From the NCBI RefSeq assembly GCF_003837805.1, contig NZ_RQIT01000011.1, positions 1 through 64,000 on the forward strand: DNA of 64,000 nt. The letters are read 5' to 3'. This document shows, one piece after another, positions 8,358-17,124 of this stretch. Each line of letters begins with the position of its first letter. Positions within the stretch are counted from its first letter, which is position 1. The position numbers were made by a program, and so were the translations under genes. This stretch comes from Bradyrhizobium sp. RP6 (GTDB lineage Bacteria; Pseudomonadota; Alphaproteobacteria; Rhizobiales; Xanthobacteraceae). The notes below the pieces were generated by a model. The model saw only the letters and a program-made list of their open reading frames with translations. It did no database searches and had not been told where the DNA came from.

Positions 8358-9062
8358 ATGAAATCCGTTGCCCTTGCTTTTTCGTGCCTTTTGCTTTTCG
8401 CGATGCCCGCCAGCGCCAATGACAGCCGCACCTTCAATGCGATGGTAGCGTTGGCCAATCGCGGAGATGCCGAAGCGCAATATCATGTCGGCATGATGCA
8501 CAATAACGGCATCGGCACACCGCAGGATCGCAGCCAGGCATTCGAGTGGTTTCAAAAATCGGCTGCGGCCAATGATCCGCTCGGAGCCTATAAGCTCGGC
8601 TGCTATTATGACGGGCAAGGCGTCGGCGTCGTCGCAACGGATCCGGATCAGGCATTGAAGTACAAGCTTGTTGCCGCCAAGGCCGGTTACGCGCGTGCCC
8701 AGCACGACGTCGCTCTCATGTATGACCGGCAAGGGAATTCGGAAGAAGCGCTGAAATGGTGGTAGAAGGCAGGCGACCAGGGCCTCCCTAGCGCCCTCTT
8801 CAGCCTGTCCCGGGTGTACTCCGCAGGAAAGGGCACGCCGAGGGATCTGTCCCTGTCGTATGCCTATTTCAAGCTCTCGAAGGTGGCGCCGGCCAAGAAT
8901 GTCACCGAGATGGCTTCCATGTTGTCCAAGCCGGAACTGGAGAATGCAGAAAGGCTGGTCGCTGCATGGAAGCCGCAACCGACCGCTCTGACGCTCAAGG
9001 CATTCGCCGGCATCACAGCCGCGGAAGACCACTTGAACGCTGCCAAGAACCAAGCGTTCTGA
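8358..9062 (+). pseudogene. Sel1-repeat protein interrupted by an in-frame TAG
   Basis: One reading frame runs from the ATG at 8358 to the stop ending at 9062 and is broken only by TAG at 8763-8765. The first part (135 aa) has a signal peptide and Sel1 repeats (AEAQYHVGMMHNNGIGTPQD, AYKLGCYYDGQGVG). The frame resumes directly with KAGDQGLPSALFSLSRVYSA, the next half-repeat, so the repeat pattern continues across the stop. A CAG (Gln) to TAG change explains it, since the position after the WW pair is commonly Gln, Arg or Glu. The product would be a secreted helical-repeat scaffold. It may be truncated, read through, or the result of a sequencing error. Confidence 0.85.
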
Positions 9063-9068
9063 CTTGGC

Positions 9069-9782
9069 CTAGATCAACCGCAGCCCACGCAGGCTCGCGT
9101 GGCCACTCTTGCCGACGATGATGTGGTCGTGCACGGCGATCCCGAGCGGCTTTGCGATATCGATGATCGCCTTCGTCATCTGGATGTCGGCCTGCGAGGG
9201 TGACGGATCGCCCGAGGGGTGGTTGTGCACCAGGATCAGCGCGGTCGCGGAGAGCTCGAGCGCGCGCTTGATCACCTCGCGCGGATAGACCGGCGTGTGG
9301 TCGACCGTGCCGGTCTGCTGCACCTCGTCGGCGATCAGCTGGCTGCGCTTGTCGAGAAAGAGCAGGCGGAATTGCTCCTTGTCGGCAAACGCCATGCTGG
9401 CGCGGCAATAGTCGATCACCTCGTTCCAGGACGACAGCGCATTGCGGCTGTTGACCCCGCCCTTGGCGACGCGATGCGCCGCCGCGGCGATCAGCTTCAG
9501 CTGGTTGATCGCGGATTCGCCGATACCGTCGACCTCGCGCAGCCGCGCCACCGGCGCATGCACGACCTCGGCGAAGGAGCCGAACGTCTTGATCAGTGTC
9601 TTCGCCAGCGGCTTGGTGTCGCGCCGCGGCAGCGCCGGAAACAGCGCCATCTCGAGCAGCTCGTAGTCGGTGAGCGCATCCGCGCCGGCACTGTAGAAGC
9701 GCTCGCGCAGCCGCTCGCGATGGCCGTGATAGTGCGGCGCGTCCTCAGGATTGCTCTTGTCGTGGTCCGGCTTGGCGGGCAT
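9069..9782 (-). CDS. radC: RadC-family JAB-domain protein
   Basis: This 237-aa protein has an N-terminal helix-hairpin-helix-like region (LREVDGIGESAINQLKLI at about residues 83-100). A C-terminal JAB/MPN domain follows with the metal motif LVHNHPSGDPSPSQAD (HxH...D). RadC was once linked to DNA repair, but its molecular role is unproven and the fold suggests a metallo-hydrolase. It is convergent with the broken Sel1 gene, with only 6 nt between them. In related genomes radC often sits close to map. Here an EamA transporter and an Ada-like gene lie between them. Confidence 0.9.
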   Translation of the reverse strand: MPAKPDHDKSNPEDAPHYHGHRERLRERFYSAGADALTDYELLEMALFPALPRRDTKPLAKTLIKTFGSFAEVVHAPVARLREVDGIGESAINQLKLIAAAAHRVAKGGVNSRNALSSWNEVIDYCRASMAFADKEQFRLLFLDKRSQLIADEVQQTGTVDHTPVYPREVIKRALELSATALILVHNHPSGDPSPSQADIQMTKAIIDIAKPLGIAVHDHIIVGKSGHASLRGLRLI

Positions 9783-9837
9783 CGGCTGCCAGCATTGCCC
9801 CGTCGGGGGAATTTTTCAATCGGCAATTGTAGTCACC

Positions 9838-10758
9838 TCATGGCTTCCGCATGGGTGTGGTCACCGCTATGACTCCCATGATGATGAGCGTCATGCCGGC
9901 TAGCATCGACCAGGTGAAGCTCTCGCCAAGGAGCGTGGTCCCGAGTGCCACGGCGAAGCCCGCGCGCAGATAGCTGCCGCTCGTCGTGCCGAGCGGGCCC
10001 AGCGTGCGGATCAGGCGGAAATAGATCACCATTGCCAGCGCAGTGCAGACGATCGAAAGGCCAAGCACCGCCGCGATCGCCGGTCTCGTCGGCGCCAGCG
10101 TCCAGGGCCGGTCGAGGACAGCGGCTATGGGCAGCATCAGGGCCGCGGCGCAGCTCATCGCGCCGGCTGCCGCGACGATCGCGGGAAGGCTCGCGAACCG
10201 CTGCCCCCAGATCGGCGCGAGCGCGTAGCAGAAGCTTGCAGCGAGGATGGCTGCCTGTGCCAGCGGCGCAGCGGTGGCTCTCCCCGAGAGCGCGTTGACC
10301 CCCATGGTCATGGCAACGCCTGCAAGGCCGAGAGCGACACCGATGATCTTTCGGCCGCCGATCGCCTGTCGTCCGCGCCCGGTCGTCATCGCGATCGCAA
10401 GCACGAATATCGGCGGGGTCGCATTGAGCACGCCCGCGAGGCCGCTTGTGATATGCGCCTCGCCCCAGCTGATCAGGGTGAACGGCAGCGCGCTCTGCAA
10501 CAGCCCTTGCACGACGAAAGCGGCCCAGACCGCCCCCTGGCGCGGCAGGGCGTGTCCCCGCGCGAGCGTGATCGGGATCAGGAGAACGGCCGCGATCGTC
10601 ACCCGTGCGGCGACCATCGTGAACGGCGGAATCGTCGGGATCGCAATCTTGATGAGCGTGAACGAGCCGCCCCAGATCAGGGAGAGAAGCAGCAGGAGCC
10701 CGATCTCGAATGCGAGACGGGTCTGCCCTGACGTCGTCTGTTGCGCCTGTATGCTCAT
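9838..10758 (-). CDS. EamA/DMT-family transporter
   Basis: The 306-aa inner-membrane protein has about ten hydrophobic helices in two EamA halves (about residues 15-145 and 160-300). The first half opens with LIWGGSFTLIK, typical of drug/metabolite transporters. Members export amino acids, nucleobases or drugs. I chose the ATG at 10758 because GGAG lies 8 nt upstream. The longer frame to 10926 would overlap the divergent Ada-like gene at 10890. The substrate is unknown. Confidence 0.85.
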   Translation of the reverse strand: MSIQAQQTTSGQTRLAFEIGLLLLLSLIWGGSFTLIKIAIPTIPPFTMVAARVTIAAVLLIPITLARGHALPRQGAVWAAFVVQGLLQSALPFTLISWGEAHITSGLAGVLNATPPIFVLAIAMTTGRGRQAIGGRKIIGVALGLAGVAMTMGVNALSGRATAAPLAQAAILAASFCYALAPIWGQRFASLPAIVAAAGAMSCAAALMLPIAAVLDRPWTLAPTRPAIAAVLGLSIVCTALAMVIYFRLIRTLGPLGTTSGSYLRAGFAVALGTTLLGESFTWSMLAGMTLIIMGVIAVTTPMRKP

Positions 10759-10889
10759 GCGATCTGCTCCGGGATCTGTCAACACCATGATCGGGAGCGG
10801 CGATGCGGGCTGGCTGAATTCGGACCTCATCGCCCGGTCGAGTCCGATTTCAGCTACTCGGCGGCCGGCCTTGAAATTATGATTTCGCC

Positions 10890-11486
10890 ATGACGACAGG
10901 CTCTGCGCATCGGCAAACGCTGCCACCGCATCTCGATTGGGAAACCTGCGACCGGGCGCGGCTCGCGCGGGCGCGCGCCTTCGACGGCCTGTTCTTCTCC
11001 GGCGTCCGCTCGACGCGGATCTATTGCCGGCCGGTGTGTCCGGTTCGGCCGGCGCGCTCGGAGAACGTCACCTTCTATGCGACCGCGGCGGCCGCCGAGC
11101 GGGCGGGCTTTCGCCCGTGCCTGCGCTGCCGGCCGGAAGCTGCGCCCGGCTCGCCGGCCTGGATGGGAACGGCCACCACCGTCGCGCGCGGCATGCGGCT
11201 GATCCACGACGGTTTTCTGGATCGGGCGTCGATGACGGATCTCGCCGATGCGCTTGGCGTCGGGCCGCGCCATCTCCTGCGTCTTTTCATGCGTCATGCC
11301 GGGGCGAGCCCCAGCGAGATCGCGGCAACGCGGCGCGTGCAGGAAGCCAAGCGTCTGATCGACCAGACCGACATGACGTTGGCGGAGATCGCCTTCGCCG
11401 CGGGATTCCGCAGCGTTCGGCGCTTCAACGACGCGTTCGTCGCGACCTACAAGAGGACGCCATCATCATTCCGCCGCCGGCGATAG
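10890..11486 (+). CDS. AdaA-like methylphosphotriester methyltransferase/AraC regulator
   Basis: At 198 aa this protein is an Ada zinc domain plus an AraC-type helix-turn-helix. The zinc-binding cysteines are in IYCRPVCPVRPAR and FRPCLRCRPE, the first of these being the residue that accepts methyl groups from DNA phosphotriesters. The AraC domain covers about residues 100-195. The MGMT or AlkA catalytic domain that often follows is absent, as in AdaA proteins. It likely senses alkylation damage and activates repair genes. It is divergent from the EamA transporter. The ATG at 10890 has a weak ribosome site, so a slightly different start is possible. Confidence 0.82.
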   Translation: MTTGSAHRQTLPPHLDWETCDRARLARARAFDGLFFSGVRSTRIYCRPVCPVRPARSENVTFYATAAAAERAGFRPCLRCRPEAAPGSPAWMGTATTVARGMRLIHDGFLDRASMTDLADALGVGPRHLLRLFMRHAGASPSEIAATRRVQEAKRLIDQTDMTLAEIAFAAGFRSVRRFNDAFVATYKRTPSSFRRRR

Positions 11487-11502
11487 GGCGGTCCGAAGCA
11501 CC

Positions 11503-11580
11503 GAACTACGATGCGCAATTGCGCACCTGAGAATCTCGAGATTCCGGGCTCGCGACTTCGTCACGCCCCGGAATGACGAC
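11503..11580. repeat. Dispersed intergenic repeat, copy 1
   Basis: A 50-nt core at 11503-11552 matches 37829-37878 at 46 of 50 positions by eye, and both end in a CCGGAATGACGA-type tail. It contains the palindromes TGCGCAATTGCGCA and AATCTCGAGATT. It lies between the convergent Ada-like and map genes. Confidence 0.8.
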
Positions 11581-11602
11581 GGAGAAGGAATGGTGTCGGC
11601 AA

Positions 11603-12421
11603 TCACCCGATCTGCTTCTCGCCGTGCCGCTCCGACAGCGTGAAGATCTCGACGCCCGTCGCGGTGACGCCGACCGAGTGCTCGAACTGCGCCGACAGCG
11701 AGCGGTCGCGGGTGACCGCGGTCCAGCCGTCGGAGAGAATCTTCACATGCGGCTTGCCGAGATTGATCATCGGCTCGATGGTGAAGAACATGCCGGGCTT
11801 GAGCTGGACGCCCTCGCCGGGCCGGCCGACATGGATGATGTTCGGCTCGTCGTGGAACATGCGCCCGAGGCCGTGGCCGCAGAAATCGCGCACCACGCTC
11901 ATGCCCTGCGGCTCCACGAAGCTCTGGATGGCGTGGCCGATGTCGCCGGTGGTGGCGCCGGGCTTCACGGCGGCGATGCCGCGCATCATCGCTTCATAGG
12001 TGACTTCGATCAGCCGCTCGGCCTTGCGCGCGATCGGGCCGATCGCATACATCCGGCTGGAATCGCCATACCAGCCGTCGACGATGAAGGTGACGTCGAT
12101 GTTGACGATGTCGCCTTCCTTCAGCGGACGGTCGCCGGGCATGCCGTGGCAGACCACGTGGTTGAGCGAGGTGCAAGTCGAGTAGCGGTAGCCGCGATAC
12201 ATCAGCGTCGCCGGATAGGCGCCATGGCTGAAGGCGAAGTCGCGGACAAATTCGTCGATTCTGGAGGTCGGCACGCCCGGCCCGACGATGTCAGTGAGCT
12301 CGTCGAGGCATTTTGCCACCAGCGCGCCCGCCTTGCGCATGCCGGCGAAGGCGCTCGGTCCATGCAGCTTGATCTGTCCGGTCTTGCGCAGGGAGGTATC
12401 GGTGGCTTCGACGTAGCTCAT
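11603..12421 (-). CDS. map: Methionine aminopeptidase, type I
   Basis: The 272-aa cytosolic enzyme removes the initiator methionine from new proteins. The pita-bread fold residues are visible: His in TSLNHVVCHGMPGDRPL, Asp in GDIVNIDVTFIVDGWYGDSS, His in CGHGLGRMFHDEPNI, and Glu residues in FTIEPMINLG and near the C-terminus (SAQFEHSVGVT). I chose the ATG at 12421 (MSYVEATD), the usual start in this family. The longer frame to 12499 adds residues that do not look conserved. It is an essential housekeeping gene. Confidence 0.95.
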   Translation of the reverse strand: MSYVEATDTSLRKTGQIKLHGPSAFAGMRKAGALVAKCLDELTDIVGPGVPTSRIDEFVRDFAFSHGAYPATLMYRGYRYSTCTSLNHVVCHGMPGDRPLKEGDIVNIDVTFIVDGWYGDSSRMYAIGPIARKAERLIEVTYEAMMRGIAAVKPGATTGDIGHAIQSFVEPQGMSVVRDFCGHGLGRMFHDEPNIIHVGRPGEGVQLKPGMFFTIEPMINLGKPHVKILSDGWTAVTRDRSLSAQFEHSVGVTATGVEIFTLSERHGEKQIG

Positions 12422-12532
12422 GCGGATGCGGTCTTCCTCGATGTCGGTGGAAAGGCTTGATTTCAGGCCCCAATTTAATGATTGGCGGCCTTCATGCAAG
12501 CCGAGCCTACCGGCCCTGGGTGCGAAAGCGTC

Positions 12533-13849
12533 CTAATTCGGGACTTCCACGGCGGTTTCTACCGGCAGGGCGCCGCCGCGGATGCGGATTTCACGGACGG
12601 GGTAGGGAACCCGGATGCCCTCGCGCTTGAACGCATCCCACAGCTCCAGCATCACGTCGCTCTTGACCTTGTCCATGCCGTCGGGGTCCGCGATCCAGAA
12701 GGTCAGCGAGAACTTCATCCCGGCTTCCGCGAACTCGGTCAGGACGCAGGTCGGCGGCTTGCCCTTCTGCGCGCGCGGATGGGCGGCGGCGGTCTCGGCG
12801 GCGAGCGTGCAGACAAGACGGGGGTCGGCATCGTAATTGGTGCCGAAGGCGATCTTCACCAGCGTGTTCTTGTCGGTATAGGTCCAGTTGACGACCTTCT
12901 GCGTCACCAGGTCCTCGTTCGGCACCAGGAATTCGCGGCCGTCGCCGGCGGCGACGGAAATATAGCGCGTCTTCATCGCGCTGATCCGTCCGGTGTTGTC
13001 GCCGATGGTGACGAGATCGCCGGGCTTCACCGACTTGTCGGCGAGCAGGATGATGCCCGAGATGAAATTGGCCACGATCTTCTGCAGGCCGATACCGATG
13101 CCGACGCCGACCGCGCCGGAGAACACCGCGAGCGCCGACAGGTCGATCCCGACGGCACCGAGCGCAATGACGATTGCGATGGCAAGAAGCCCGATGCGGA
13201 TGATCTTCACCAGCAGCACCTGCACCGACGGCGTCAGATCGGTGGTCGCGTTGATCCGGCTCTCGGCAAAGTTGCTCGCGATGTTGGTGGCCCAGAGTGC
13301 GATGAGGAGGAGCGCACCGGCCTTGAGTGCCAGCAGTGGGGTCAGCCTGAGGCCGCCGAGCACGATCGCGAAGGAATCGAGCACGTCGACCGTCGCGTCG
13401 AGCTGGCCGAGGATGGAGAGCGCGGCGACGAGCCACGCCGTGATCGACACCAGCTTGACGATGAAGGCGTTGCGCAGCACCGAGGTCACGAGCCGGATCA
13501 CGAGCCAGGCGAAGCCCAGCTTGGCCGCGACCATCAAGAGATAGCTGCGGCTCGGCCAGGTCGCGTGGTACATCACCACGCGCGAGATGATCACGAGCAG
13601 CGTGAACACCGCCGTCGAGGCGCTGGAGACCATCACCCGGGCGAAGTGGCGGAGCGGCAGCGGCCAGCGCATCGCCAGCGAGGTCATGTCGACGCGGCTG
13701 CGAATCGCGGCCTCCGCGGCATAGGCGATGCCGGCCGCGGCCAGGATCAGACCGAATTGCAGGTAGAACCAGGGTGAGGAGATTTCCGCCCCGACGCTGC
13801 GTGCGGTCGTCTGCACGAACTCCATGAAGTCTTTGAGGTCCATGTCCAT
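12533..13849 (-). CDS. Mechanosensitive ion channel, MscS family
   Basis: The 438-aa inner-membrane channel opens on osmotic downshock. About six hydrophobic helices precede the pore-lining segment AVFSGAVGVGIGIGLQKIVANF at about residues 225-250. The cytoplasmic MscS beta domain follows with KPGDLVTIGDNTGRISAM and FLVPNEDLVTQKVVNW. I chose the ATG at 13849; the ATG at 13843 is equally possible. The frame to 14026 would overlap the divergent antiporter region. It is larger than E. coli MscS because of extra N-terminal helices, as in many rhizobial paralogs. Confidence 0.9.
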   Translation of the reverse strand: MDMDLKDFMEFVQTTARSVGAEISSPWFYLQFGLILAAAGIAYAAEAAIRSRVDMTSLAMRWPLPLRHFARVMVSSASTAVFTLLVIISRVVMYHATWPSRSYLLMVAAKLGFAWLVIRLVTSVLRNAFIVKLVSITAWLVAALSILGQLDATVDVLDSFAIVLGGLRLTPLLALKAGALLLIALWATNIASNFAESRINATTDLTPSVQVLLVKIIRIGLLAIAIVIALGAVGIDLSALAVFSGAVGVGIGIGLQKIVANFISGIILLADKSVKPGDLVTIGDNTGRISAMKTRYISVAAGDGREFLVPNEDLVTQKVVNWTYTDKNTLVKIAFGTNYDADPRLVCTLAAETAAAHPRAQKGKPPTCVLTEFAEAGMKFSLTFWIADPDGMDKVKSDVMLELWDAFKREGIRVPYPVREIRIRGGALPVETAVEVPN

Positions 13850-14053
13850 CGGTCTCGTCGGCACGCGGGGCGAATTGATTCGGGGAGCCTGAGAATCCCA
13901 TATAGGGCGCGGCCGGCCATCGATACACCGCGAAGTGAAGCGCGTTAAGGCCGTAAAATGCGGCCAGATCGCCGCGAGCCGCAGAAAATGGGTTGGCGCG
14001 CGAGTCCGCCGACGATAAGGATGCAATTCCAGCGATTTGTACCCGGAAGGTGG

Positions 14054-15847
14054 ATGGCCTCCCTCGACTCCGTCAGTCTCGCCATATTACTCGGCGCCGT
14101 CCTCGTCATGGCCGGCATCCTCTCAAGCTTGCTCGCGCTGCGCTTCGGCGCGCCCCTGCTGCTCGTCTTTCTTGCGATCGGCATGCTCGCCGGCGATTCC
14201 GGCCCTGGCCAGCTCCAGTTCGACGACGTCCGCACCACCTATCTGGTCGGCTCCGTCGCGCTCGCCCTGATCCTGTTCGATGGCGGCCTGCGCACGCGCT
14301 TTGCCAGCATCCGCACCGTGCTCGCGCCGTCCGTGGTGCTCGCGACCGCCGGCGTGCTGCTGACCGCGCTGATCACGGCGCCATTCGCGAAATACGCGCT
14401 CGACCTGAACTGGACGGAGTCGCTGCTGGTCGGCGCCGTGGTGGCCTCGACCGACGCGGCCGCCGTGTTCCTCTTGGTGCACACCCAGGGCCTGCGTCTG
14501 CGCCCGCGCGTCGGCGCGACGCTGGAGGCGGAATCCGGCACCAACGATCCCTTCGCGATCTTCCTCACGCTCATGCTGGTGGAATACATCTCGATCGGCT
14601 CGAGCTCGCCCGGCCACGTGCTGGTGGAGTTCGTTCAGGAGGCGGTCCTTGGCGCCATCGTCGGTGTCATCGGCGGACGCCTGGTCGTGATCGCTCTCAA
14701 CCAGGTGGCGCTGCCGCAGGGCCTGCACGCCCCGTTCGTGACCACGGGCGCGCTCGTGATCTTCGGCGGTTCGCAGATCATGCACGCCTCCGGCTTCCTC
14801 GCGGTCTATCTCGCCGGCATCATCATCGGCAACCGGCCGACGCGCGCGCATAATTCGGTGGTGACCTTCCTCGATGCGGCGACCTGGCTGGCGCAGATCG
14901 TGATGTTCGTGCTGCTCGGCCTCTTGGTCTCGCCGAGCCGGCTCGGCACCACCGTGTTGCCGGCCATCGCCGTTGCGCTCGTGCTGATGCTGGTGGCGCG
15001 GCCGCTCGCGGTGTTCGTGTGCCTTTCGCCGTTCCGCTTCAACTGGCGCGAGAAGATCTTCATCGCCTGGACGGGCTTGCGCGGTGCGGTCGCGATCTTC
15101 CTGGCCTCGATCCCGATGCTGGTCGGGCTGCCGAAGGCCTATCTCTATTTCGACGTCGCCTTCGTCGTCGTCATCATCTCGCTCCTGCTGCAGGGCTGGA
15201 CGCTGGCGCCTGCCGCCCGCAAGCTGCACGTGGCGCTGCCGCGCGCAGAGCGCGGCCCGCGGCGCGTCGAACTCGACCTGCCCGGCCAGCTCGAGCAGCA
15301 GCTGGTCGGCTACCCGGTGCGGCCCAAGAGCCTGTATTTCCGCCGCGGCCTGATCCCGTCCTGGTCCAAGCCGACGCTGGTGATCCGCAACGAGAACATC
15401 CTGACGCCGGTGGAAGCCGACCCGATTGCGCCCGGCGACTACATCTATCTGCTGGCCCCGCCGGAAAAGGCCGAGTCGCTCGACCGCTTCTTCGTCGACA
15501 TGCAACCGGGCACGGCGCCGGATCCGCATCTGCTCGGCGACTTCATGGTTTCCGGCGAGCACACGCTCGCCGAGCTCGCCGAGATCTACGGCGTCAAGGT
15601 CGGTGAAGACGAAGGCAAGCTGACCCTGGCCGACTATTTCGACGTCCATCTCGACCGCGCGCCGAAGGAGGGCGCCGAGCTCGCCCTGGACGAGATCGTC
15701 CTCGTCGCGCGCTCGATCTCCGGCGGCCGCGTCAATCTCGTCGGCTTGCGTCTGCCGGAAGAAGACGAGACGCCCGAGCCGCTGACGCGCGCGCAGGCGC
15801 TGCGGAAGAAGCTCGCGGAGCTGTGGACCTCGGTGGCGGGGGTATAG
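14054..15847 (+). CDS. Potassium/proton antiporter, NhaP2/CvrA type
   Basis: This 597-aa protein has a CPA1 Na+/H+-exchanger-type membrane domain with about twelve helices (residues 1-390). The ion site region reads VASTDAAAVFLLV with EAESGTNDPFAIFL after it. Cytoplasmic TrkA-C-like and CorC/HlyC-type domains follow at about residues 410-570. This architecture is that of NhaP2/CvrA antiporters, which expel K+ at high pH or low osmolarity. The ATG at 14054 follows GGAAGG closely; the frame is open to 13958. It is divergent from the MscS gene, which fits a shared osmotic theme. Confidence 0.9.
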   Translation: MASLDSVSLAILLGAVLVMAGILSSLLALRFGAPLLLVFLAIGMLAGDSGPGQLQFDDVRTTYLVGSVALALILFDGGLRTRFASIRTVLAPSVVLATAGVLLTALITAPFAKYALDLNWTESLLVGAVVASTDAAAVFLLVHTQGLRLRPRVGATLEAESGTNDPFAIFLTLMLVEYISIGSSSPGHVLVEFVQEAVLGAIVGVIGGRLVVIALNQVALPQGLHAPFVTTGALVIFGGSQIMHASGFLAVYLAGIIIGNRPTRAHNSVVTFLDAATWLAQIVMFVLLGLLVSPSRLGTTVLPAIAVALVLMLVARPLAVFVCLSPFRFNWREKIFIAWTGLRGAVAIFLASIPMLVGLPKAYLYFDVAFVVVIISLLLQGWTLAPAARKLHVALPRAERGPRRVELDLPGQLEQQLVGYPVRPKSLYFRRGLIPSWSKPTLVIRNENILTPVEADPIAPGDYIYLLAPPEKAESLDRFFVDMQPGTAPDPHLLGDFMVSGEHTLAELAEIYGVKVGEDEGKLTLADYFDVHLDRAPKEGAELALDEIVLVARSISGGRVNLVGLRLPEEDETPEPLTRAQALRKKLAELWTSVAGV

Positions 15848-15852
15848 ACGCT

Positions 15853-15969
15853 CTCGTGTCCCGGACGCGGTGCAGCGTGAAACTCTGCTCCGCAGAGCTG
15901 GGACCCATGACTGTGGGCCCCGGCTCTGCAACGCATCACTTCGTGCTGCGTCGCGTTCGGGCACGCGAG
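15853..15969. repeat. Long imperfect palindrome (CGTGTCCCGGACGCGGTGCAG family)
   Basis: The outer ends CTCGTGTCCCGGACGC and GCGTTCGGGCACGCGAG are near reverse complements. The middle contains the nested arms TCTGCTCCGCAGA and GGGCCCCGGCTC. I recognise this pattern from intergenic repeats of Bradyrhizobium. It directly follows the antiporter stop. Confidence 0.65.
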
Positions 15970-16139
15970 TTAACCGCACGTCGCTCTGTAGATGTTGGCG
16001 CACCTTTCACTAGACAACCGCCACCAAATCGCCGCAACCGCTGAAGATTCGCGCAGCCTCGTGACTGCGGAACCCGGAACGCTCCGCGGCGCCGCTCGTT
16101 TTCCGCGTGACAATCACCGTTTTTGACAGGAGCAGTTCC

Positions 16140-16400
16140 ATGCGCAGATTCATCTTGCCCGCCATCGTCGCCATCGGCCTCGGCGCAGCGGCGCCGGCGA
16201 TGGCCTATGACACCGGCGATCAGATCTCGATGCAGGTCGCGCTCGACGTCGCGAGCGATCTCGGCGTTGTGACGGTCTCGCACACGAATTTCCTTGGCGA
16301 TGAATGGGAGATCGAGGGTCGGGACCGTGCGGGCCGCTGGATGGAAGTCGACGTCGATGCCCGAACGGGCGAGGTTCGCAATGTCGATCGCGGCTGGTAG
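16140..16400 (+). CDS. Secreted PepSY-domain protein
   Basis: The 86-aa product has a signal peptide (about residues 1-21, cleavage after AMA) followed by one short PepSY-like domain. The domain ends GRWMEVDVDARTGEVRNVD, the typical PepSY beta-hairpin. PepSY proteins are thought to limit protease activity or bind small ligands in the periplasm. The ATG at 16140 has CAGGAG about 8 nt upstream. It is probably a single-gene unit convergent with modC. Confidence 0.8.
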   Translation: MRRFILPAIVAIGLGAAAPAMAYDTGDQISMQVALDVASDLGVVTVSHTNFLGDEWEIEGRDRAGRWMEVDVDARTGEVRNVDRGW

Positions 16401-16459
16401 CTGAAAAGGAGCACGGTGGCCGGATGGAGCGCAGCAGCGAAATCCGGGCTACCGCCGCC

Positions 16460-17122
16460 TCACGTCAGCACCTTCACTCCGCCGAACGACGTCACGCGGC
16501 CCTGCTTCAGCAGGACGATCTGCGTCGCGAGCTGGCGCAGCTCGGCGCCGTCGTGGCTGACATAGACCATCGGCACGTTGGCTTCATCCCGCAGCCGCAC
16601 CAGATAGGGCAGGATCTCGAGCTTGCGGCCCTCGTCGAGCGCGCCGAGCGGCTCGTCGAGCAGCAGCAGCCGCGGCTTCGACAACAGCGCGCGTCCGAGC
16701 GCGACGCGCTGGCGCTCGCCGCCCGAGAGCTTGCCGGGACGGCGATCGAGCAGCGCACCGATGTCGAGCAGGTCGATGATGCGCTTGTGCTGGAAGGGAT
16801 CGGGCGGCAGGCGGTTCATCCGCCGTCCATAGTCGAGATTCTGCGCGACGTTGAGATGCGGAAACAGCCGCGCGTCCTGGAACACATAGCCGATGCGGCG
16901 GCGCCAGGCCGGGACATGGATGCCGGCCGCGGTGTCGTCGACGGTTTCGCCGTCGATCACGATGGTGCCGCGGTCGGGCCGCAACAGTCCTGCAATCATG
17001 TTGACCAGTGACGTCTTGCCGGCGCCCGAGGCGCCGAACAGGCCGATGGCACGGCCTTCGCTGGCGAAGGAAGCATGCAGCGAGAATTCGCCAAGCTGCT
17101 TTTCGATGTCGACGCGCAGCAT
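16460..17122 (-). CDS. modC: Molybdate ABC transporter ATP-binding protein
   Basis: The 220-aa ATPase drives molybdate uptake with ModB and ModA. It has Walker A FGASGAGKTS, signature LSGGERQRVALGRALL and Walker B LLLLDEPLGALDEG. It starts 2 nt after the modB stop, so the two are coupled. Classical ModC is about 350 aa and ends with a molybdate-binding Mop/TOBE domain; this one stops just after the nucleotide-binding domain. The ATG at 17122 is the only start that respects modB. Confidence 0.88.
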   Translation of the reverse strand: MLRVDIEKQLGEFSLHASFASEGRAIGLFGASGAGKTSLVNMIAGLLRPDRGTIVIDGETVDDTAAGIHVPAWRRRIGYVFQDARLFPHLNVAQNLDYGRRMNRLPPDPFQHKRIIDLLDIGALLDRRPGKLSGGERQRVALGRALLSKPRLLLLDEPLGALDEGRKLEILPYLVRLRDEANVPMVYVSHDGAELRQLATQIVLLKQGRVTSFGGVKVLT

Positions 17123-17124
17123 GT

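Noticed and set aside
14123..16003. 626-aa minus-strand frame opposite the K+/H+ antiporter gene
   Set aside because: It is the antisense shadow of a high-GC gene with Arg/His/Asp-rich composition and no family match.
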